The notes under the pieces are model-generated. The model worked only from the letters and a program-made list of their open reading frames with translations, made no database searches and had not been told where the DNA came from. Of a DNA stretch of 64,000 nt, positions 25,179 to 39,100 are shown piece by piece. Both the position numbers and the translations under genes were made by a program. The stretch is taken from NCBI GenBank assembly GCA_032718565.1, contig JAVGVS010000018.1, positions 3,030,017-3,094,016 on the forward strand, given 5' to 3'. Source of the DNA: Distichodus sexfasciatus (lineage: Eukaryota > Chordata > Actinopteri > Characiformes > Distichodontidae). Within the stretch, counting starts at the first letter, position 1. Each line of letters begins with the position of its first letter.

Positions 25179-28100
25179 TCTAAAACACCATTTTGGTAGT
25201 GGGGGGAAATGGTAAGTGGGACCACTGAAAAGCTGGTTACACAGGTGACTCATCAAGTCCTACAGGCAGCATGTGCATCAGTGCAGTTCTAGTTCCAGAT
25301 CCTCATTTTCTACCATGTCTGCCTTTTCATCTCCGATCTGTCCCAATCTGTCACACAGATCACTTATTCAGAACCAGAGGTGTAAAGGTGCGCTCTAGGC
25401 AGACTGGACTACTGCAGCCTGTCACAGTTGCTCTTCCCGAGCCAGATGTCGGCAGCAGAAGTGCAGGGTCACAGTTTGGCATTGCAGACGCCGCCGGCGC
25501 TTAGCGTCCCCGCTGTGCCCGACCAGCTCTACCCCTCTCCCGGCTGCTACCCCTGTCACTGAGCTAATGAGCGTCCGCAATGCATCAGAGCGGCGCCGGG
25601 GGCAAAAACAGCAGTGACTCTGTACATAAAAAAAGAAGGAGGAAAAAATATAAATAGACATTCTAATCAGGATATTGAGTCAGCTGACAACAGCAAAATG
25701 CAGCATCACCTTCATGTTGTGTCTTAAAGGTTATTTCCTGCCACCATAGGCACAAAAGGTAAAACTAAATGGTTTTGCAATTATCGTGTGTCACTGAATC
25801 TCCCCTAAAAACTAGAGGTAAGAGCAGATTTGTAGAGCAAGACAGCATTAGATAAATTAGGGTGATTTTGAGAAGTACATTAAATGAAATGTATAAATAT
25901 GGCTTTCTTCAAAAAACACAATGATGCATTTTTTATTAAAGCAAAAAGACATGATTAGTGGGGCTCTATAGTGTACAAAACACACAGGTGATCAAAAGAA
26001 GCAATGTGTATAACTGCCCTTATAAAATACAACTACGGAACAGAAAACAGTGACAAAAAACACTGGGTATTATCTACAAAACAATATAGCATGCAGGAAG
26101 TCTCGCTTTGCCAAGAGAAGTATTGAAAATTAGTCTAATATTGTGTCGCACTTTTGCATGCCTATCTAATAGGGATATAATGGCAATTTAACCGACATAA
26201 AAGCTGACAATGGGGCTCTATTATTGACTGAATAATAGAGTGAATATGCACACTTTACCTTCAGTTATACATCAAATCAATAAAACCAACCGCAAACAAC
26301 ACTTTAATAGGATCAGATAAATTATAACTGAGCCACTTTGACGTGATGCTATCTGACATTTCGGAGCAGAGTTCATAGCTGGGGATTTACACTAATGACT
26401 GTTTAATTTGTGCTGGTGTGAGATAAACTCCCCCAGGGGCTGAGCAGTGTCTTAGCTGCTGATAAGCTTTCATTTATCACCAATTAAAGCAGCTCTGTGC
26501 CGGTGTTCCACCTGTCAGGGGATCAACCAGCATCGCCAGCCAAGCAGATGCCCATCACAATGCAGAGGAGCCATGCAGACAAGAAAATATCTGCTCCAAT
26601 ATTCATAAAGCATCAAAATGATGAATGAGCTATGATTTCAAGTTCAGATTTAAATTCATAACTCAGGGACAGATGGGAGATTGTGAGACTGGTCTGACAA
26701 AGTTGGGGGTCCATGGATGGGGACAACGAACAATGTCATACATGTAAATTGAGCCGCTCCCATGGGGAGAGATGAGCGGCGCTGTCAATTAGAGCATCAA
26801 TAATTAAAATAGTTGTAGGTCCCATTAGCGGAGATGTATTTCCATGAATAGTTAATGATCCTTGCAGGCACTTTCACCCGTGTCCCGCAGCGCTGGGGCA
26901 CACTCTACGAGAGGCAGGGAGGGGAGAACGCACTGGCAAAAATCTACCACCAGCTTTCTAACAGAACCCCTGTCCCACACAGGAGAACCATTCAGCATTC
27001 AGAAATTAGGAGTCAGGAGAAAAAGAAAAAAAAAATCACCACAAAGTTACTATGGCACTTTAGATTAATGAACAGCCCATATTTCACACAGACTGAAAAT
27101 AAGTCTATAGAAAATTATGAGAATTGTAAATAAGAGGAATGTAAATCCCACAGTCTGTTTGCGTTTCATTAACTGGTTGCCTGAACAGACTGTGGCATTC
27201 ATTTAGCAGCTGAGATAAAGTCAACAGAGTGTAATTCATTAACACCAGTAGCAAGGGAAGAGAGACTTGACACAAGTTATGTTAGGACTCATACTTTCAG
27301 GCACAGACACATATGCACACACTCTTTTGACACTGTTAAATTTTGACATCAGTCAAAACGAGGTCGGTCCATCTGTGGGCAACTGTGTGTGCAGATTCCC
27401 ATCTGCTGTCTCTACTAAAGCAGTGACTCCCACGTTGTGTGGATTAGCAGGATGGGTGGAGATACAGATCTAAAGCTCATATGCACACATGGGTGGGGGA
27501 CGGTGAGCTTATTGAGGGGAAAGAAACAAAAGGGAAATGCACAATAGAAACAATATTCTCAGTTCTCTCACTGTCTGGTAATGTGTCACTGAGACGAAAC
27601 ACAAATCCCAAAACCCAAGTCTGAGGCTGGTTTCAGACAGAATTTATTTGAAAGCCAAGGAATCATAAAAAATGTTTTTGACATTGACTAACTGACATTA
27701 CAACAGTACATTAAATTTGCACAAACAAGTATATCACACTCTTAACATTGTGTAAACAAATTAGCTACCAAAATAGCAAAAACACAGATAAGCAGTGTCA
27801 TGATTCATGTCAAAGTGCCAGAACATTTGCTATTTAAGTCCAATTTTACTGAGAATATACTTACAGACAGAAGACTTGCACTGTACCGACAGCCGTTATT
27901 TATCACCTCATTTAACTACTATGAAAGGTAGTAATATTGGCCCCAAACAGCATGAAGAGGAAGTCATGCATAAAGTTAAAAGCTCTGGCAAGGGAAGAAG
28001 ATCAACTGTGGAAAGCTCTGAGGTTGTTGAGAATTCCAGTATTTATAGATGTACACTGCCAATCATAACGTAATTACTGTCTTGTACGCAGAGGGGCATG

Positions 28101-29201
28101 TGAATTAGAGAGTGTGGGGAGCAGATGATGCTGAGGGCGTGGGCCTGACCTGTGTTTGGGCTGAGGCCACTCGGCTGGGCAGTCTGCCAGCTGGATGACA
28201 GGGATTAGCCCCCTCTGGTTGAGCGTCCCTCGCTAATCCCTTCCTCGACTTCACTGGGTAACACACTACCACCGAGACAACCTCCCACGCCATCATACTT
28301 CTGCTGTTCACCTATGTAGCCTGTTACATTTTTTCCTCCCCATTGTTACTCATGTGAAAATAAAACAATTTACACTTTCAGCATTAAGACAAGGAACCGG
28401 AATCCAACATGTACATTTTATGTACCAAGCAAAAATGAGTCACAAAAACAAAGGTCACAATTGGAGAAAATAATAAGGAGAACGAATGTATATATCTAAG
28501 TAAGAGTTCCCCATCTGAAACAGTACAGAACTTGAATGAATTTACATAGGATTCAGATTTTTAAAGTTTTCTTTTACACACACCTCCCCGTTCCTCTCTG
28601 CTTCAGCAGCTGCTAATTCTATTTCCTCACCAGCTTTACTGGCTTTCTGCGCCTGTATTTGCATTTGTTTACCTCCAGTGAATGGTGATACACCCGCAGC
28701 CCTGCAATCAGAATGCAAATCCAAATTGATATGAAGCGAGACCAATTGGATATCCGTGCATAACACTGGGAAGGGTCAGCACAGGGGTAGCATATCTGAT
28801 CTAAGTTATATGGGAAAAACGCTTGAGTTCCAATGAATCACTCGTTCATCGCCTATTAGCTGAAAACTCAGTCAAAAGGTTAAAAGCTCACCCAGTTCAA
28901 CGTGTCTAAGAGCAAAATCGGTCATCAGCCTGTTAATCTGAAATAAATTCATGTTGAAATTCAAATACACAAAGTTACAGGCTGAAATAATACATTATTA
29001 AACTCAAATTAAATAAATGATCGTACCTTGGGGGAGTGTTCCATTAATAGCACAAAAATAGGCTATTGTGTTAACCAGAGGGAAGACTTAATGAAAATTA
29101 TATAAAGAATCTACACACAACCCAACAAATGACAGCACTGTTGTTCTAACAAATTCTCTGTGCCATTTCTGAAATGTGTTATCCTGCACGGTCCCAACAC
29201 C

Positions 29202-29227
29202 CAATAATAATAATAATAATAATAATA
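29202..29227. repeat. (AAT)n microsatellite
   Basis: About eight AAT/ATA units in tandem. Confidence 0.9.
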
Positions 29228-32200
29228 CATAAGCAGTATAAACATGAAGTCCCTGACATTTTCATGTTTAAAACTAAATAAAATATACAATTCTGTCAGC
29301 ACATAAATGAATATGGTGCCTAAATAAAAATGCATGAGGTTAACAACAAAAGAAGGCTAGTTTAGAACTGTTTAATTTACATAATTCTGTTTGATTCCTA
29401 TTGTCTTTCATTATTTATCAGAAGAACATAAGAATATCAGTCTCTTCTCGTGGCACTTAGGAATCTACTTAGTTAAAAAGAGTTTTAAAGAAACAGTTCG
29501 CAACAGATGACCCAATCTCACGTGCCTTTGTGTTCTTCAAAGCCCTCAAGAAGCGGAGTATTAGACAACATTGCAGCCATTCTCTTCAGTGGTCATGACA
29601 CGAAAAAAGCATTTCATTATGGAGGAAGCCATCTCTGTCCTATTCTAGTCTACTATCAGCCATCAGCGTGACAGCAGCCAGCACCATGCATGGGTATGAA
29701 TGTCCATATATTATTTAGTTGGTGGCTAAATGGCCTCAGTCTCCCAGGCGCAGGGTGTAGCGGGGGGAGGGCAGGTAGCAAAGAGGAAATCCCACCACCA
29801 TGAAGTGGGGTGATGAAAAATCAAGCAATAGGTCACGCGTCTCATCTACATCCATAATTGTGTCTGGGCTGCAGGATGACATCTGGAGCATTTGCACAAG
29901 TCTCTGAGAATCATTACAGCTTAATTAGAAAGCCTGACACTGAAATGGGCATGGTGCTGGTTCGTGGAGGTAGGGGATGATAAAAAAGCCACCTGAACGG
30001 TTTTCCAAAGTACTTCAGATGAGGAAACAGGTGAGTCTCCAGGCGTAATTGGTACCAGATGGTACAAGGCTCCCTAAAAAAAAAAAACATGCTTCAGGTA
30101 TCTATAAGTAAAATAACTACTAACTACTATCTCTTTGGATAAGGTCAATGTCAGACCGAGTCAGTTTATACTGTCTGTGCTTCCCCACAAACTGAAGAGG
30201 GCAAAGAACAGCTGCTGTCTATCAGAGGAAAGAACCTCAGGAGCTGAGCGAGCTGAAATATGCAAATCATAAACCACTATAATACACTACAATGAGTGTA
30301 AAAGAATGGTGCAAAAAAGATAAGAAAAGGACTACAAACAGGGCTAAACAGACATAGCAGAAAGATGAAAGCAAAATGAATGATGCCAAACCAAGCTGAC
30401 AATCAAAAATATCATTAATTGTCTTGATTCTGAAATTGGACATCATCTGATGACCTTATGTCAGTTTTGTTTTATACGTTTGTATCTCTCATATGATGAA
30501 ATCAAATAAATGAAAATCTTGAAAACTACAGACTGGGGACTGACAACAGTCTGTAAGTTTTCCGATTGTGAGTCTTTTCGAGGAAAAATCAATCTTTAAT
30601 GGTGTGGGGTGCAGGGGACCAGTTCTAGTCACCGCCCTCGGCCAGAGCTGCACGGCAGCCAAAGCCCTAAGGCCATTCATCTCAATCCACCACAACTCTT
30701 AAACATTCCTCTTATACAACACGCACTGCAGAAGCCCCGTCAACGCAGAAACGTATGCAGGGCTTCTGTGTAAACATAACCAATTTGGGATACAAGCAGA
30801 AGGCGGGGAACTGCTTCCGAGATGAGACAGAGTGCAGGACATCAGCTGCTGAGCTGAGCAAGGCAATCAGAACTAATGAAGTGTTTTCACATGGAAATCA
30901 TCACATTTGGCAGAGCTTGTGTAAATGAGATCGATCTTGTGTCATAACACAGCAACTCCGAGGAATCAAAACAATGTTTCTGACTTTGCTGTGCAATCAT
31001 CTACTTTTTCTTAACAAAGCAGAAATTCTCTGCATTCCTCTCTTTGTAGGGGTGGGAGTACTGAGAGCAAAGAAAAACAATAATCTTAGCTGACGACTAC
31101 TGCTTCCTTGCAGTAATAGTGTCAAAACCAAGATTATGGAACAATGAATGAACATGAACATGACCTTTATTTCCTGTGGCAAAAAAGTGTGTTAAAGCAG
31201 TCGCCTTGATGTATTTCATGCACCACATATAAACGTATGCATTCTGCTCGTGTGAGAGCTTTTCTAGGCCTTCTGAGGTACTAATGTGTGGTATGTTTGA
31301 AGGGCTTGGTTGGTGAGGATGGGCAATGTGGGCAGCCCCCTCTCTAGGCTCCATACCAAGTCACATATCTTAGACAGCTGGGCCATGAATGAGGCTTGCA
31401 ACAAGGCTGCAATTTTACTGTAAATGCCTGGAGTGCAAAAGCCCTGTGCCAGCATGTAGGACTAGAATGACATGCACACTGTCAGAGGGGAAAGTTGGCA
31501 CATAGCGGCTCAAGTTTAAGAGAAGTGTGTCTCATCTTATAAGTGGTGTTTAAACATCTGTCTTCAAACTGCACATGCTGAGACAATATGGTACAATGTC
31601 ACAAACATCTTGGTTTGATATGGCAAAGGAAATTTGGAGAGGGGTCAAATTAGCTTAATTTACCCTTTAACCATATTAAACGACTAGTATCATACACAAG
31701 CTGAACAGTTTCCACTATTTACCACAATCCTATATCAAGCACTGAAGTGTAGGGTATTTGAAGATATAAATCAAACAAGAACAAAAAGAAGCAAGACAAT
31801 GATGGGTCCAAGGCAGACTGGACAGAGGTAGAGTAGAGGTAAGTAATGAAGGCAAACTGTTGGCCTGCATCCAAGCACCCTCCACCAGCCAGAGCATCAC
31901 AAAGTCTGCTCTTTAAGCAGCCGCAAATACCCATGCCAGTGTCACGTTACGTCTGAGACGCGCTCACCCTTCCCACCCGTCACCCTGTATTAGCACCGCG
32001 CGATAGGCATCTGTCACATGACCCATGGAGCCAGGGATCAAGGCAGCTCGGTGGCTCGAGGAAAAACAGGCATCATCTTCAGTGAGTTCATACCGAGCTG
32101 ATGTGTGTTAGACATCCAACATCTGAGAAAACAAACTTTTAAATCACCAGGTTTTACGTTTCACATGTGTTTCAGCTTACGTGTATGATGGGTGTCAATG

Positions 32201-32413
32201 ATAATGACAATGATATAAAACACCCTGGCTATTTACACGAGGACAAATAATATCTAATGGATTCATACACAGAAATGTGACAAACTGAAATTTCTGTAGT
32301 TAAAAATCAAGATGGAAGGAATCAGTGTGGCGGTCACGATTATTGAGGTGTGTTGAACTGCACTGTTACTGTATTGATCAGAATCATCCATGCATTACTG
32401 AAAACATCAATAG

Positions 32414-32441
32414 TCGTGTGTGTGTGTGTGTGTGTGTGTGC
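32414..32441. repeat. (GT)n microsatellite
   Basis: About thirteen GT units, followed by gcatgcatg. Confidence 0.9.
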
Positions 32442-32848
32442 ATGCATGTGAGTCATGTCTAGGGTGTCTGTGGGTGAGAGGAAAAGGCCATGCAGGAAAA
32501 AGTGAGTGCAGGTTGTAAACATCAGCTGACTGCCTGGTGGAAAAGCTCTCTTGTGATATGTCCTGACATTCAACACATGGCAACCGTGTCAACACGATTA
32601 CCTTCATAAAAGTTTTACAAAGAAACAACCTCAAAGCACACTGCAGCACCCTATAAAACTCTGGCTAGTATTAATGAATGTTAGTTTGTTTTGCACAGCA
32701 GGGAGCATTGTTGTTGCTTCCTCCACGTCTAGCAAGTTAATCAGCCATTTGCATTTTATGATGAGACCACCCAACTCACACGTCGTCACTGCTAAGACCA
32801 GGACTGGACAAGAAATCATGAGGAAGCTTAAGCACATATCTAGCTATC

Positions 32849-32892
32849 TATACATCCATCCATCCATCCATCCATGTATCTCTCGCTCTCTC

Positions 32893-32982
<90 letters not shown>
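32849..32982. repeat. Compound (CATC)n-(CT)n-(TA)n tract
   Basis: A short CATC array and a CT run precede roughly 85 bp of almost pure TA (about 32,897-32,981), interrupted once. It should form hairpins and is likely length-polymorphic. Confidence 0.95.
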
Positions 32983-33009
32983 GTAGCCACGTCACAATAA
33001 CGCGCATCC

Positions 33010-33070
33010 AGAATAAACACTACAAAATATCAATAAATTGTGAGTAGAACGCTGGTTGTTGTGGTTAGAT
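33010..33070. repeat. Dispersed repeat fragment, copy 1
   Basis: The segment aataaacactacaaaatatc ... ttgtgagtagaacgctggtt recurs with few changes at about 62,351-62,415, so both belong to an interspersed family. I cannot name it. Confidence 0.6.
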
Positions 33071-34385
33071 ATTACTTTATAAGTTCAATATTTAAGACCA
33101 AGAATATATAATCTTCTTATATTTATTTTTCTTTTGATATTTTATGACTGGATTAGGCTTTTAATGATTAATTTCAAACAACACTGATTGCAAATTACTT
33201 GGCATTGCTATTGACCTTCACAGAATTGGTATTGACTAATCCTTAATTGGTGCTCTGAAAACTCTGTGTCTTATCAATGCCCTCGTAGCTTCAAATGCAT
33301 TTAAATTCCTGTATCCACAGCTGCCTTAAATGAGAATCTCACAGCCACATTTCTACCATTTGCAAACAGTCAGAGCTGAGTTTGGCATGACCTTTTGACA
33401 CATCTGGTTTGTTATTCATCTGTAACACAGAGATAGTTTACCAGGAGCTAATCAAAAAGCTCAGAAAGCTGTTTCTAATAAATATTGGGTGCCAAACACC
33501 ACAATCAATTCTGTCCTGCTGCAAGCCTTAATGACTTTCTTCTGTTTAACTCTAAACATATGGTCAACAGATCTTGTCCACTCAGATCTGCAAAAAAACC
33601 CACTACTATTCTGTTTAGCACATCTAATCAGTCAGAACATGTGTTTTAGATTGAAGAGAGGTGAAAGGAAGCCTCCTGGCAAATGACACACTCCATAATT
33701 TCAATATATCCTCTGTAAATGTACGAATGACTCATCTGATAATACACTAAAACTCAACATTTTAGCAGGCACTTAATCACACAATATGAAAAGCAATGAC
33801 CTGAAAAAACTTAAATTGCAGTGATTCATTTGGTTTCTTTTAGACTTTAATGATTCACCCTGTCAGCAAAAATGCTGACAGTAAACAACAATAACCAAAT
33901 GTTACTCTAGCTTTCTAACTATAATGGCTTGTGATGTACGTCCTCCAAATAAAAACACCAAACAAAGTCGTGTCCATAAAAGCCTGAGTTCAACGTAGCA
34001 TTCGGGCATAAATAAATGACAACAGAAACCTGTAGGCATGTAGAGCTTCTCTGGCCTAATGGTGTTTATCCCCTGCTGCTCTGATGCCCAGCGTCTAACA
34101 GCATCTCTGTTCTGCTGGAATACTAATTCTGCTGAGACGGCCCATCTAACGTCCAACTAAAAATAGCTCTGTCCGGAAAGTGAGTTAAAATACATGACCG
34201 AGGTTAGTGTGGCATGTCTCAGGGGCCTTAGCTTGACCCCTGCAAGCCTGTGAGTGGGGAAAGCTGGGAGGCCATCTTGAGCAGTTGTAGACCTGACAGG
34301 TGGTAAGGGCAGGCCTAGGGCCTTGGAGAAAAGGAAAGAACAAGCACTTGACACATAGTGAACCACATTAACTCAAGACCCAATC

Positions 34386-34397
34386 TGCACACGCACA

Positions 34398-34436
<39 letters not shown>
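34386..34436. repeat. (CA)n microsatellite
   Basis: About 50 bp of CA with a few CG variants at its left end. Confidence 0.95.
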
Positions 34437-34438
<2 letters not shown>

Positions 34439-35230
34439 TCTCTCTCTTTATCAAATAAACAAAATGTACATACACGTACCCAAGCAAACACTTCACATTT
34501 TCTTTCTCACAGGGACACGACCGTGTTTCCCCCGCTTTGTCACATTCTAAAAGGAATATTTACCATGCAAGCTCTGACCCACTCTCACCCCGAGGCACCA
34601 CAAATTACAACCCCTCTGTAGAGCTCTCAGGCTCTTGAGGAGCGGAACACAGGAACGCCTTCCCTTTCAAGTCTTTCAAGCTCAATTAAGAGCCCGGAGA
34701 CTAGCATGTGGCTGTGATGGGGCAGCAAGTGCAGTCATTCTTCTAAGCTGATTGAAATTCATTGCACAGCGTCTGGACTCCAGGACCTGTTCCGAGTATT
34801 GTTCCAAAGCAGAAAGGCTACAGGATGTACTTGGTTTCACCGAATCCAGGAAGAGTCGTAGAAAAGACACGGCTGGGACAAGTGCAACAGCAGGATAATA
34901 GAAGAGAGTGTTTTTTTTTAATTTTCAGACCAAAGTGAGAGTTTAGACCTAGATACGCCTGGGGCCTAGACACAGGGTGATGCACTTTCTCCTTCAAATC
35001 TGTGCAGTCAGGCAATATCTAGCAGCTTTGCATTTTAAGTCTTTTGTTATGCACATTCCCTCAAGTGTATCCTACTTCTTTAGTGTCACTGTACAAACCT
35101 TGAACTTTTTTTAAATATGACGCCTTCAACAATCCTCAACAACACTGACTGCATTCTGTTTTCCACAAGTATTAATTCTGAAGCAATTGAGGTTTGCAGC
35201 TTTGACAATCTTAAGCCTTATGATATATAC

Positions 35231-36172
35231 TAGGGCTGTGCGATATGGCAAAAAAAAATCATATTGCGGTACATTTTGAGCCCTAGGCGATAGACGGTAT
35301 ATATTGCGGTATATAATTAGATCTGTAAATTTCAATACTGTATAACTGTTACTTTAAAGTAACAATTCTTTCCTTGTTTGTGTAAAACATTAGCTTATTG
35401 AGTTTTCTTCAGTTCTACAGCCGTATAAAAATATATTATTTAAATGTCTTAACTTTTTTTAGACCAAAAAACGTAAAAAATTGCACAAGGTGAAAGTGGC
35501 CCAATGTCCTTATCATTTAACTTCCATTCAAATGTAATATATAAATGTAAATATTTTACATTCATGTTTTTACTTAGTACTTCGCTTTATTTATTTACAT
35601 TCTCAAATTTCTTACTTTTATTTACAGTGACTTGCACAGTCTCACGAGGGAACCAGGTGTTCATTTCAGCACATTATGCCTGTATAACTAAGCATGAGGC
35701 AAATAAAGAATCTTTAATCATTTCTGCCATTAAATAAAAAGGACGTTTCTGGCCAAATCCGTCGATCGGACGTGGCATGGCGAGCGGCAGACGGAGCGGT
35801 TCCCTTGTCGAAACATACGGGCCCAGGCCGGAAAAGTAATGGCGCATTCTTTGGCTTCTCTCATATTCAACAGCGTATATTTTGCAGATTATGTTTTTCT
35901 GCTCAGTATCCGAGACCCTAAATCCAAACCGTGTCCAGATTATGGACGTTGCACCGGTCTTATTAACGAGCTGCTCTTCCATACACTCTCTCTCCATTTT
36001 CCGAAAACAAATGCCTCGTGGTGTGGTTTTCGCGCATTTGACGCAACTTGGTTACATCATTTTCGCGGGCGAGGAGCGGAAATTTCAGCGGTATGCCGGT
36101 ATGATCAAAATCGCTATCGTTGGCCAAATTTATATCGCATACCTTTTATACCGTTTATACCGTCCACTCCTA
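35231..36172. mobile_element. hAT-like non-autonomous element with intact target duplication
   Basis: The element starts TAGGGCTGTGCGATATGG and ends ...CCGTCCACTCCTA, giving imperfect short inverted ends (TAGGGCTG against TAGGAGTG). It is flanked on both sides by the same 8 bp, ATATATAC (35223-35230 and 36173-36180). An 8-bp duplication with TAGGG-type ends is the hAT signature. The outer parts are AT-rich with gcggtata motifs, while the centre (about 35,755-36,075) is clearly CpG-richer. No transposase frame is recognisable, so it would depend on a partner element. Confidence 0.85.
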
Positions 36173-36180
36173 ATATATAC

Positions 36181-39100
36181 TACAATACAAACCAATACAA
36201 TACAAAACAACTGACAGAAAATTTGGCTTCAGTACTGAAATTCCCACATCAGTTTTGAAAGGTATGATCCTTCAAGTGCCAGATTCATCTCTTGAATGGT
36301 CTGTACTGGATAGTCCCAACCCAACCCTGCAAACACAAGCGCAGCTCTAAACCCCCTCCAGTCCTCTCTGGCCTTTAAATCTAAATGAACCAGCAGTGTA
36401 AATATCCCCTAAAATCCAACATCCCCATTAACAGCCTATCTCGCATGTTCCCTTGCCGGTTGGAAATGTGACGCTAATCAAACAGGCTCAGTTATTTTCA
36501 TTTATGGCATTTAGCAATTCAGGGTCATTTATGTTTCCGAATCGTAATAATTATGTTTGCAGATTTCCTTGAGAGTTTATTGGTCTATTCTTTATTTATA
36601 TGACATTTTAAATACATTTTAGACTCATTGCTGACCTTAAAATGTAGTTTTGATGAACTAAAGTTTTGATGGATTAACGTTACACACTAATTTTGTTTAG
36701 TAACTCTTTCCATGCAAGATACATGAAAAATCAAACACAGTGCATATTTCAAAGACTAGACTAACGAGCAGGAAAGAGGGCAGGTAGTGTAAATATACAA
36801 CAATTATGATCAGGATGTGCGAATAAGGGGATGTGCGGGAGTGTTGAAGTGGAGTGATGTTGGAGGGGGGTCAAGCTGAAGAGGACAGGTGGCTAGCTGA
36901 GAGGTCCTGCGTTACAAAGGTGTGAGACGGGACCGTCTGCTTGTCAGACAGACTCCATTTATCCAGCCGGAGCTTCCAGTCGAGAATCTGATTGGAGGCA
37001 GTCTGGATACGGATCTCTTACTGTGAGCCTGGAATATGTTGATTTGACGACTGTGGGCTTTAAAAGCTTTTAAGCATTTGCAGAGAGGATGTGCATGAGA
37101 GAAATAACCAAACACAAATAACCAAACACAAAGATCAGCTGTAGTATGTTTTCTCACAGTCCCAAACTAAAATAGGACCAAATAAAGCAATCTGGACTAT
37201 CTTGCCAGCCCTGAATAACACACAGACCCCAGGCATAAGTGTTGTCATGGTTACATGGTCTAACTGGCAGGACGATAGCGAGCGCACACATTTTACTGGT
37301 GTAGCTCTCTTAGTTCGACAGAGCCTGCAGGGCCCAAAAGGTGTGAAAAGAGTGTCGGACAAAACAGATTCTTTCTCTCCTTCACGCCTCCGCTGCACTG
37401 ACGTGAGAGAACTGGCTGCAAATGTGAGCAGAGGTGTCAGAGTACACACCTCGTCTACAGTCATGTCCTTCACACCCAGGCCAAGGTTAATCCATTAAAG
37501 ACCAATCACACCGTCTTTCACCTCAGCACTTCCTCCAGATCAAAAGCTGCCGCAGAGCAACGACATAACATAAAAAAGAGCAGTCGCTAATTGACCAAAG
37601 GGTGGCAGCTAACATAAATTGTTTTGCCACAAAAGTGGCATTTTCAGCTTAGTGGGAACTTTTTCTACCTGGAGACAGCAACTTGAGAAGTTTTTTATTA
37701 CCTTCAGCACAAAGTGCTTTGTCAAAGTAACCAATTGCAATGGAATGAAAGTCAGAAACGCAGTGAAAAGAGCTTTAAATCTCACCGCCGCCACCCGTTA
37801 CAAAGACGGAGGCAGCTGTCATCGCTGGTGAGGCGCTGAGGGTGTGTAAAGTCTTTTCAGCTTGTCCTGGGCCCCCGCCGCCTAAAGCTGCTTGCTGCCG
37901 CAGCTCATCCTGACAGCGGTGGAGGGGCGGGACACACCAGGCTTCTGCACAGGAGCCGAGAGGGAGGGGAAAAAAAACCCCATCTGATTGCTCTGGCTCA
38001 AAGCACATGATACAGCGTACACGACAGAGCGGCCTATTGTTTTGACGGCGGCGGCAGAAATTTGTCACATCGATGGTTTTGTATGACAAGAAACTTCCCC
38101 AGAGAGTCTTGCCTCAAAGTGACAAAGGCAAATATTTACATTTGAATTCAGCTGAAAAGCGCATTATGTGCCGTGTGCTGGGTTGTCATTGCTCCTGAAT
38201 GTGCACACTGTCTCAAGTGCTTAGCATCAACCTTAAAACTCTCTAGTTGCTGGAAAAAGGTGAGCTGCTATCACACTCTGGAGAAAGAGTTACAAGTCTA
38301 ATGTGCTCTCACAGATTTCTTCTGGCAAACTATGCCAAGTTAGAGACAAAGTAGAGCCACATAGTACTCAAAAAAAGAGACTTTTTTGCATTACACATCA
38401 CAATGTACATTTTATATAAATTGATTTATTCTTAGATTTTTATTTATAAACCAAATTACTTGAATAGCTCTATTTGGAATCAATGCATCATTCTAGTATG
38501 ATTGTGGTGATTTTGTATGGTAGTTCATCTGCACTGGGGAAAATTAACTTTTACCCTGAAAACATTTTAAATGTGAACAAACATTCCATAAAGTTTATTT
38601 AAAAATCCGTAAATTGGGTGAGTTTTCCCATTTGTCTTTTGTATCAAGCAGCGACTGTGCCATTGTGAAAGGCCCAATACAAATGTAACATTATCATTCT
38701 TAGCGTAGCCTGACTGATTGGAATTTATTTTACTTACTTGACATTGCACATGAGCGCCTTACAGTGACAAGGCTGAAACGATATATTGTGGAGTTCAACA
38801 AATAAGTAATTAAAATAGCTGAATAAAGTGTTTGAAAATGTTTAAAACCATTCAAAGAAATGGCTTGTTCATAAAAGTCTAATCAGACAAACTATACTAT
38901 CAGCCAGCATATGACGTCTCATATCAATCTTTGAATATCTATTCCTGGATCAAATCATTACTGTATCATAGCAGGCCCTGTGGCATCAGCAAACACTGAA
39001 ACATTATCGATTGAAATGATATAATATCCTGATGAAACTTCCATTTTACACCCATGTATAATAGCATTAAGAGACAGACAAAGCCTGTGGAAGGAAATGG

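Larger units (their letters stand above)
24522..35222. other. Non-coding stretch with simple repeats
   Basis: No supported gene. It holds several microsatellites (listed separately) and some non-repetitive blocks, for example about 26,390-26,850 and 29,740-30,060, that look like candidate regulatory sequence. The longest open frames are unsupported by similarity. Confidence 0.45.

Noticed and set aside
32674..33000. Plus-strand frame with a long Tyr-Ile repeat
   Set aside because: It is simply translation of the TA microsatellite.
35839..36258. Plus-strand open frame of 139 codons
   Set aside because: It lies mostly inside the hAT-like element and runs across its 3' end. It does not resemble a transposase.
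38765..38800. Possible end of another hAT element (aaggctgaaacgatatattg)
   Set aside because: There is only one end-like segment, with no partner and no target duplication, so it is too weak to call.
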